From the NCBI GenBank assembly GCA_025966355.1, contig JAICWZ010000140.1, forward strand, positions 1-5,638: a DNA stretch of 5,638 nucleotides, read 5' to 3'. The notes below the pieces were generated by a model. The model made no database searches. It was not told the DNA's origin and worked only from the letters and a program-made list of their open reading frames with translations. Made by a program: the position numbers and the translations under genes. Every line of letters starts with the position of its first letter. Position 1 is the stretch's first letter. This DNA comes from Thermomicrobiaceae bacterium. Lineage in GTDB: Bacteria > Chloroflexota > Chloroflexia > Thermomicrobiales > Thermomicrobiaceae. Shown one piece after another: positions 1-3,673 of this stretch.

Positions 1-102
1 ACCAGCAAGACGGACATCACCAGCGGAGTGACCGGAACGCAATCAGACGCGTTGCTGGTGAACGATATCCCGGATACTGCGGCGGCGATCAATCCATTCT
101 AG
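1..102 (+). CDS. C-terminal end of an unidentified protein (partial)
   Basis: Frame 1 is open from the left edge to a TAG at 100-102, giving 33 residues that end in DIPDTAAAINPF. The tail is polar and rich in Thr, Ser, Asp and Ala, with no transmembrane segment, sorting motif or recognisable domain, so I cannot name the product. It is taken as real because the frame uses the GC-rich codons of the neighbouring genes and because a strong inverted repeat begins 16 nt after the stop, where a terminator is expected. The start lies outside the window. A chance open frame of this length is possible. Confidence 0.45.
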   Translation, partial: TSKTDITSGVTGTQSDALLVNDIPDTAAAINPF

Positions 103-117
103 TTCGGTACGTCACCA

Positions 118-150
118 TCGGACCCAGGCAGGAATCCTGCCTGGGTCCGA
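118..150. terminator. Bidirectional terminator-like inverted repeat between convergent genes
   Basis: The left arm TCGGACCCAGGCAGGA (118-133) and right arm TCCTGCCTGGGTCCGA (135-150) are perfect 16-bp reverse complements around a single central base. In RNA the innermost pairs would open to form a small loop. It lies 15 bases past the stop of the left-edge gene and about 60 bp past the stop of the minus-strand decarboxylase-family gene, so it can serve both. Neither side has a T-run. It is therefore a hairpin without the classic U-tract, as often seen in GC-rich bacteria, or a transcript-stabilising 3' structure. Confidence 0.7.
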
Positions 151-209
151 CCCTCAAGTCGGTTCGCACTCAGGCCCGCCAGAGGCAACCACCGTCAGCC
201 AACCATGAA

Positions 210-1190
210 CTACCCCCGCACCGCCTCCACCACCGCGCGCACATTGGAATCTGGTGTCGTGATCGGCATGACGCAGCCGGGGGCGATCATGAGGTGGCGG
301 GCGGAGAGGGCGTCGATCGCGTCGCGGGCCTGGGCGGCGGCTTCGGCGGGCGTCATGTCGGCGATCGCTTTTTCGTGGATGCCACCGACGACGGTACGGC
401 CGCTGGAGGCCTGTCCTTCTGCCAGCGTTGGGGCGGTGCGGCGGTCGTGCCAGTTGAGCGCGTTGGCGTTATAGGTCTTCAGTTCGTCGAACATGATGTT
501 CGAGCCGTGGATGTGGACGAGGGTGAAGCGCGAGCCGCCGGCCTCGTCGAGCACCTGCCGGTCGTAGGCGCTGCCGAAGGCGCGATATTCGTCAGGTGTC
601 ATCAAGTCGGTTGAAGCGCACTGAGTGGCGAAGAAGATGCCGTAGGCGCCGTGATCGAGCGTGGCGGCCGTCATGGCACGCGTCACCTCGGTGATGGCGG
701 ATAGCGCTTCGTGCACGATCTCCGGACGCTGGCGCAGATGCTCGAGCACCTTGCCGTCCGAGAGCTTCATGGCGATCGTGAGCGGGCTGAAGATCGTCTG
801 CAAGACGGGAATCTCGCCACCGAGACGTTCGTCAACCAGCCTGGCGGCCTCGATCACCTCGCGGTTACGGCCGCGATCGACCGGCACCGGCTTGATCTTC
901 GCCCAGTCGTCGATGGTCGTGATCGGGAAGGTGGTTGTCTGGCGGGTGCCGCCGACCGCTCCCTGGTAGGAGCTTTCGGCACCCCAGTCGATGGTGGCGT
1001 AGTCACCCGGCGGCATCAGCTTGATGAAATCGAAGCCGAAGCGCTTCTGCCACTCCAGCGTCACATCGGTGAGCGCCTCGGCGGTCTGATCCTGCTCCGG
1101 GAAATGCCGCCAGAGACTGACCGGCACCACGTCAACATCCTGCCCGGCCAGCGCCGCCTCAACCCGTTCACGCGCACTCATCCGCGCCAT
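210..1190 (-). CDS. Uroporphyrinogen decarboxylase superfamily protein, not a standard HemE
   Basis: This encodes a cytoplasmic protein of 326 residues, close to the usual 330-370 of the URO-D (TIM-barrel) superfamily. Visible signatures are the N-terminal helix MSARERVEAALAGQDVDVVP, the segment PVSLWRHF (residues 23-30), QTIFSPLTIAMKL (131-143), MTPDEYRAFG (197-206), LVHIHGSN (224-231) and APGCVMPITTPDSNVRAVV near the end. True HemE has RQAGR where this has WRHFP, so haem synthesis is unlikely. H226-x-H228 plus C306 fall where zinc-dependent corrinoid methyltransferases (MtaA/MtbA type) have H-x-C and Cys, so a metal-binding methyltransferase-like role is possible. The substrate is unknown. 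The start at 1190 has AGGAGG (plus-strand 1201-1206) 10 nt upstream; a second Met three codons in is an alternative. It is divergent from the collagen-like genes and probably monocistronic here. Confidence 0.88.
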   Translation of the reverse strand: MARMSARERVEAALAGQDVDVVPVSLWRHFPEQDQTAEALTDVTLEWQKRFGFDFIKLMPPGDYATIDWGAESSYQGAVGGTRQTTTFPITTIDDWAKIKPVPVDRGRNREVIEAARLVDERLGGEIPVLQTIFSPLTIAMKLSDGKVLEHLRQRPEIVHEALSAITEVTRAMTAATLDHGAYGIFFATQCASTDLMTPDEYRAFGSAYDRQVLDEAGGSRFTLVHIHGSNIMFDELKTYNANALNWHDRRTAPTLAEGQASSGRTVVGGIHEKAIADMTPAEAAAQARDAIDALSARHLMIAPGCVMPITTPDSNVRAVVEAVRG

Positions 1191-1231
1191 CGCTGTGCTC
1201 CCTCCTGCGTGCTCGCATGCCCATCGGGTTC

Positions 1232-1260
1232 ATTCTGCCCGCCGGGCCGCCGTCTGTCGA
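1232..1260 (-). promoter_or_regulatory. Weak candidate promoter for the decarboxylase-family gene
   Basis: Read on the minus strand, TCGACA (1260-1255) and CAGAAT (1237-1232) are separated by exactly 17 bp. They match the sigma70 consensus at 5/6 and 4/6 positions. Transcription would start near 1225 and leave about 35 nt before the start codon, including the AGGAGG at 1206-1201. The spacer is very GC-rich and the -10 box lacks its first T, so this is only a candidate. Confidence 0.35.
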
Positions 1261-1315
1261 GCCGGTGGGCGCTCGGCAGAGGGCCGTCACGGTTGTCGCG
1301 CGTACGATTGGGGCA

Positions 1316-1344
1316 TTGACAACCCCCTGTACGGACTCTATTCT
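1316..1344 (+). promoter_or_regulatory. Sigma70-type promoter for the collagen-like gene cluster
   Basis: A perfect -35 box TTGACA (1316-1321) is followed by a 17-bp spacer (1322-1338) and TATTCT (1339-1344), which matches TATAAT at 4/6 positions and fits the TAnnnT core. The expected transcription start is near 1351, giving a leader of about 109 nt before the ATG at 1460. It is the best promoter match I found in the window and sits in the only large gap upstream of the cluster. I saw no equally good promoter in the gaps before genes 2, 3 or the glycosyltransferase. Confidence 0.65.
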
Positions 1345-1347
1345 AGG

Positions 1348-1422
1348 ATGCGACACGCTCAACTTGAGTTCGCACAGCAATTGTTGTTCGTGTTGAGTGC
1401 GATCAGGTCATATCTGGTCTGA
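1348..1422 (+). CDS. Possible 24-residue leader peptide (speculative)
   Basis: An ATG four bases after the -10 box opens a 24-codon frame beginning [13 protein letters not shown] and ending in RSYLV. Its TGA stop (1420-1422) lies inside the 3' arm of the leader hairpin at 1402-1423. The position is what a translated leader controlling a terminator would show. Against it: there is no Shine-Dalgarno sequence, the ATG is so close to the -10 box that transcription may start just after it, and the peptide has no run of one amino acid. It could be a chance frame. Confidence 0.2.
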   Translation: MRHAQLEFAQQLLFVLSAIRSYLV

Positions 1423-1427
1423 TTTTT
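1402..1427 (+). terminator. Hairpin plus T-run in the leader: possible attenuator
   Basis: ATCAGGTCA (1402-1410) can pair with TGGTCTGAT (1415-1423) as a 9-bp stem with two G-U pairs and a 4-nt loop. The stem ends in TTTTT (1423-1427). This is the only T5 run directly after a hairpin that I noticed in this GC-rich window, and it lies in the untranslated leader, 32 bp before the first collagen-like gene. The stem is AT-rich, so termination would be weak or conditional. Upstream CTCAAC (1358-1363) can also pair with GTTGAG (1392-1397), just before the hairpin, which gives an alternative fold. Confidence 0.4.
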
Positions 1428-1444
1428 GTGTGTCCCGCCGTGAG

Positions 1445-1473
1445 AGAAGAGAGCACGATATGGCAGATGGGGA
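1445..1473 (+). repeat. 29-bp direct repeat over the ribosome site and start codon, copy 1
   Basis: Bases 1445-1473 are identical to 2159-2187. The repeat covers the purine-rich GAAGAGAG ribosome-binding region, the spacer GCACGAT, the ATG and the first codons ATGGCAGATGGGGA. Identity ends on both sides right after this block. It sets the start codon of both genes and marks them as duplicates. Confidence 0.9.
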
Positions 1474-2074
1474 CCATCGAACCGAAGCGGCCGAACCGGT
1501 CGATTCGTCGCATCCGATTGAAGAACTCGGCAAGAAGCGTTTCAGTCGCCGTCGCGCGCTCACGCTGGGTGCCGTCGCCGCCGGCACGATCGGGCTGGGC
1601 GTGACGCAGGTCGCCAGCGCTCAACCATTGCCGCCTCCGCCCGGAAGTACCCTGGTTGCCAACGTCATCACCGGCACCGGCTGGATTCATGCCCGCGCGG
1701 TGAGCGTTATTGTGCCGGAGCCGGCGGTCACGGCCGATTCCGTGGTGGCGATCACGCTGCTTGATAACCCGGGCACCTATCTCGGCCCGAATCTCTGGGT
1801 CCGGCTCCTGCCCGGCCAGGGCTTCCTCGTCAGCATGCGCTATCCCGTGGCACGCACCATCCCCTTCAGCTATGTGATCGTCTTCCCAGGCGTCGACATG
1901 CCGGGCGGCTCTACTGGCCCAACCGGAGCAACCGGTGCCACCGGACCGACCGGCGTCATCGGATCAACTGGCCCAATCGGACCAACCGGCCCCATTGGCG
2001 AAACCGGACCGACAGGTGCCACCGGTGCGACCGGCGCAACCGGCGCGACCGGACCGACGGGCGCGATTGGCTAA
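1460..2074 (+). CDS. Tat-exported collagen-like protein 1
   Basis: This 204-residue protein is predicted to be secreted. Residues 1-28 are polar. A twin-arginine signal follows (SRRRALTLG at 29-37, then a hydrophobic stretch to VASA, likely cleavage after A54). A short PLPPPP linker leads to a beta-rich domain (about 64-144) with landmarks VITGTG, ITLL, TYLGP, LLPGQGF and PFSYVI. The tail G150-I203 is 18 uninterrupted Gly-X-Y triplets plus a final Gly; Thr is in the Y position in 14 of them ([12 protein letters not shown]). Such tails form collagen triple helices, so the protein is probably a trimeric filament outside the cell. There is no LPXTG or membrane anchor. The start at 1460 is fixed by the 29-bp repeat shared with gene 2. 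A GTG at 1397 is in frame but would run through the leader hairpin. The beta domain is about 44% identical to that of gene 3 (35 of 79, aligned by hand). Confidence 0.88.
   Translation: MADGDHRTEAAEPVDSSHPIEELGKKRFSRRRALTLGAVAAGTIGLGVTQVASAQPLPPPPGSTLVANVITGTGWIHARAVSVIVPEPAVTADSVVAITLLDNPGTYLGPNLWVRLLPGQGFLVSMRYPVARTIPFSYVIVFPGVDMPGGSTGPTGATGATGPTGVIGSTGPIGPTGPIGETGPTGATGATGATGATGPTGAIG
1907..2071 (+). repeat. Collagen-type Gly-X-Y coding repeat of gene 1
   Basis: A 9-base periodic tract built on ACCGGNNCN units encodes 18 Gly-X-Y triplets and a last Gly. The runs of nearly identical GCAACCGGCGCGACCGG units near 2030-2060 are prone to slippage, so triplet number may vary between strains. 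Confidence 0.9.
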
Positions 2075-2090
2075 TTACGACGCTTGATCC

Positions 2091-2128
2091 AGCCGGCCGC
2101 CGCCTATGCAGCGTCGCGGCGGCCGGTT
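2091..2128 (+). terminator. Hairpin between collagen-like genes 1 and 2
   Basis: CCGGCCGCCGC (2093-2103) and GCGGCGGCCGG (2116-2126) are perfect 11-bp complements around a 12-nt loop. A G-U and an A-T pair extend the stem to 2091 and 2128. It starts 16 bases after the stop of gene 1 and is followed only by TTCCC, so any termination would be partial. It may let some transcripts read on into gene 2. Confidence 0.6.
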
Positions 2129-2158
2129 CCCGATGACGAAGGCCGCTCCAGCAGTGGA

Positions 2159-2187
2159 AGAAGAGAGCACGATATGGCAGATGGGGA
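2159..2187 (+). repeat. 29-bp direct repeat over the ribosome site and start codon, copy 2
   Basis: Identical to 1445-1473. It carries the ribosome-binding region and first codons of gene 2. A diverged relative of its coding half (GGCAGATGGGGAC, 2881-2893) lies inside gene 3, six codons after the start, where the original ATG has been replaced. Confidence 0.9.
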
Positions 2188-2755
2188 TTACCCAACCAGA
2201 GCCGAAGCGCAACCGAACACGCGGTTGATCAGCCGGCGCAAGGCGATCGCCGCCAGCGCGGCTGCCATCACTGCCCTGGGCATCGGTACACAACTGACGG
2301 CGGCGGCGCCGGTGTCGACCGATGATGTTGAGCCAACGATTTCAACGGTCATTACCGGCACTGGTGTGATCCTGCGTCACAGATCGCAGGTTTGGGTCAA
2401 TGAGCCCAGCATCACCGAGGGAAGCACGGTGCTCGTCACCCTGCTCGGCGATATCTGGTCGTTCGTCGGTCCGATGCTGAGTGTTTCGATCGTTCCCGGC
2501 CAGGGCTTTAACGTTGATTTCGGCGTGACCGCCGGTCGGACGACCTCGTTCAATTATCTCATCATCCTCCCCGGCGGGCCGATCGCCGCCGGCATGCCTG
2601 GTCCGATCGGACCAACCGGAGCAACCGGGTCGTCCGGCCTCAGCGGGGCGACGGGGGCGAGCGGGATGACGGGAGTGGTCGGTGTAACCGGCGCAACCGG
2701 TGCGACCGGCCCGGTTGGCCCGACTGGTGGATTTGGGGGCAGCGGGCTGCTGTAA
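2174..2755 (+). CDS. Tat-exported collagen-like protein 2
   Basis: This 193-residue paralogue has the same architecture as gene 1. It has a polar N-terminus [13 protein letters not shown] and a twin-arginine signal (SRRKAIAAS at 20-28, hydrophobic to about A45, probable cleavage near AAAP). The beta-rich domain (about 53-134) has [31 protein letters not shown] and TTSFNYLII. The tail is 18 Gly-X-Y triplets (G140-L193), less regular than in gene 1 (GSS, GLS, GMT, GVV) and ending in GGFGGSGLL. That ending hints at the Gly-Gly-X style seen fully in gene 3. The domain shares about 79% identity with gene 3 (70 of 89 residues, hand alignment). The start is chosen from the conserved repeat shared with gene 1; the frame extends 30 codons upstream without support. 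It is likely an extracellular trimeric stalk protein. Confidence 0.88.
   Translation: MADGDYPTRAEAQPNTRLISRRKAIAASAAAITALGIGTQLTAAAPVSTDDVEPTISTVITGTGVILRHRSQVWVNEPSITEGSTVLVTLLGDIWSFVGPMLSVSIVPGQGFNVDFGVTAGRTTSFNYLIILPGGPIAAGMPGPIGPTGATGSSGLSGATGASGMTGVVGVTGATGATGPVGPTGGFGGSGLL
2591..2752 (+). repeat. Collagen-type Gly-X-Y coding repeat of gene 2
   Basis: Eighteen uninterrupted Gly-X-Y triplets run to the stop codon. Seven carry Thr in the Y position, half as many as in gene 1. Charged residues and lysine are absent, unlike animal collagen. Confidence 0.88.
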
Positions 2756-2807
2756 TTCGCTCAATCGTCAGCCAGGTAGCCGAACGAGCCGGTGCAGCCG
2801 CGACACT

Positions 2808-2837
2808 AAGCCGTCCGTCATAACAGACGGACGGCTT
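2808..2837 (+). terminator. Terminator hairpin between collagen-like genes 2 and 3
   Basis: AAGCCGTCCGTC (2808-2819) pairs perfectly with GACGGACGGCTT (2826-2837) over a 6-nt loop ATAACA. The 12-bp stem begins 52 bases after the stop of gene 2 and ends 29 bases before the start of gene 3. The bases after it (CGCATTG) hold no U-tract. It probably ends or reduces transcription from gene 2, so gene 3 may need its own promoter or readthrough. I found no convincing promoter in the gap. Confidence 0.7.
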
Positions 2838-2866
2838 CGCATTGCCAGTGCGAGAAGGAGGGCAAC

Positions 2867-3601
2867 ATGGAACAGCGTTCGGCAGATGGGGACAACCCAA
2901 CCAGGGCAGCATCCACCGGCGCACCACCAAACAATCACCACCTTAGCCGGCGCAAAGCGATCGCCGCCGGAGCAGCCGCGATCAGCGCCCTGGGCATCGG
3001 CGCGCACCTGACGGTGGCAGCGCCGGTGTCGACGGACGAGGTCGAGCCAACGATCGCGCAGGTGATAACCGGCAGTGGGGTCATCCTGCGCCGCAAATCG
3101 CAGGTCTGGATCAACGAGCCGGGAATTGTCGAAGGCAGCACCGTGCTGATCACCCTGCTCGGTGACATTGGTACATATGTCGGTCCGATGCTCAGCGTCT
3201 CGATCGTTCCTGGGCGTGGCTTCAACCTCGATCTCGGCGTAACCGCCGGGCGAACGACGCCGTTCAACTATCTCATCATTCGTCCGGCCGGGCCGATTAC
3301 CAGCGGGGTTCCGGGGCCGATCGGTGCGACCGGACCAGCCGGGCCAATCGGGGTGACAGGACCAACGGGGCCAACCGGACCAACTGGCCCGCGCGGCGAC
3401 AGCGGTGGCGCCGGTGGAGCGGGCGGTTTTCTCTTCGGGAATGGCGGAGCCGGCGGCGATGGCGGGGCGGGTGGCATCGGCGGTCAAGGTGGAGATGGTG
3501 GACTCTTGGGGGATGGTGGGGCCGGTGGTGCGGGCGGAACCGGAGGTGCAGGCGGCACTGGTGCGACCGGCGGGCAAGGTGGGAACGGTGGAGTCGGGTA
3601 G
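2867..3601 (+). CDS. Tat-exported hybrid protein: collagen-like stalk plus PE_PGRS-like glycine tail
   Basis: This 244-residue paralogue of genes 1 and 2 has a clear ribosome site: AAGGAGG (2855-2861) five bases before ATG. The N-terminus MEQRS precedes ADGDNPTRA, which aligns with the start of gene 2. A twin-arginine signal follows (SRRKAIAAG 27-35, probable cleavage near A52), then the beta-rich domain (about 60-141: [42 protein letters not shown]). Eleven collagen triplets (147-179, including GPTGPTGPTGPRGDS) come next. From 180 to 244 the tail becomes Gly-Gly-X (GGAGG, FLFGNGGAGG, GGLLGDGGAGG), like the PGRS region of mycobacterial PE_PGRS proteins, but there is no PE domain. Such repeats are predicted to form polyglycine-II sheets. 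No anchor is seen. It is likely an extracellular structural or adhesive protein; its function is unproven. Confidence 0.88.
   Translation: MEQRSADGDNPTRAASTGAPPNNHHLSRRKAIAAGAAAISALGIGAHLTVAAPVSTDEVEPTIAQVITGSGVILRRKSQVWINEPGIVEGSTVLITLLGDIGTYVGPMLSVSIVPGRGFNLDLGVTAGRTTPFNYLIIRPAGPITSGVPGPIGATGPAGPIGVTGPTGPTGPTGPRGDSGGAGGAGGFLFGNGGAGGDGGAGGIGGQGGDGGLLGDGGAGGAGGTGGAGGTGATGGQGGNGGVG
3305..3403 (+). repeat. Collagen-type Gly-X-Y coding repeat of gene 3
   Basis: Eleven Gly-X-Y triplets, from GVP to GDS, include three GPT in a row and then GPR. It is shorter than the 18-triplet tails of genes 1 and 2 and runs straight into the Gly-Gly-X tract. Confidence 0.88.
3404..3598 (+). repeat. Gly-Gly-X (PGRS-like) coding repeat
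   Basis: The 65 codons are dominated by GGN-GGN-X triplets, with X being Ala, Asp, Gln, Thr, Ile or Asn. They are interrupted by FLFGN (residues 188-192) and LLGD (213-216). The glycine triplet register continues from the collagen tract until FLF, which inserts two residues, and resumes afterwards. Codon use shifts to GGT/GGC/GGA glycines, and the tract is strongly G-rich on this strand. Confidence 0.85.
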
Positions 3602-3673
3602 GTTCGCGTGGCTAATGAGTCATTGATTGCTGCATAGACGGCATTTCGCTTCGTGTCGGAGGAGGGAGGACCT

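Noticed and set aside
210..1190. Naming the minus-strand gene hemE
   Set aside because: The HemE RQAGR motif is missing and the His/Cys pattern fits other branches of the superfamily better.
711..1319. Plus-strand open frame of 202 residues opposite the decarboxylase-family gene
   Set aside because: It is antisense to a clearly conserved protein, has no ribosome site or recognisable domain, and is a normal by-product of GC-rich codon use.
1397..1459. Upstream GTG start for collagen-like gene 1, adding 21 residues
   Set aside because: It would translate through the leader hairpin, lacks a ribosome site, and the shared 29-bp repeat places the start of both gene 1 and gene 2 at the MADGD codons.
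3268..3477. Minus-strand proline-rich PPAPPSPPAPP frame
   Set aside because: Reverse complement of Gly-Gly-X codons always reads as Pro/Ala-rich; there is no independent evidence for a gene.
2768..3577. Minus-strand open frame of 269 residues opposite gene 3
   Set aside because: It is the reverse shadow of the repeats; its composition mirrors the Gly/Thr codons of gene 3 and no conserved motif appears.
1907..3598. CRISPR array or tandem DNA satellite
   Set aside because: The periodicity is 9 bases and in frame with Gly-X-Y or Gly-Gly-X codons; there are no constant repeats with unique spacers.
2867..3601. Calling gene 3 a mycobacterial PE_PGRS gene or inferring Mycobacterium
   Set aside because: There is no PE domain; the N-terminus is a Tat signal plus the local paralogous domain, and GGX repeats occur in unrelated bacteria.
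3614..3624. Palindrome AATGAGTCATT as an operator or terminator before the glycosyltransferase
   Set aside because: It has only five AT-rich pairs with a single-base centre, no T-run and no second copy in the window, which is too weak to call.
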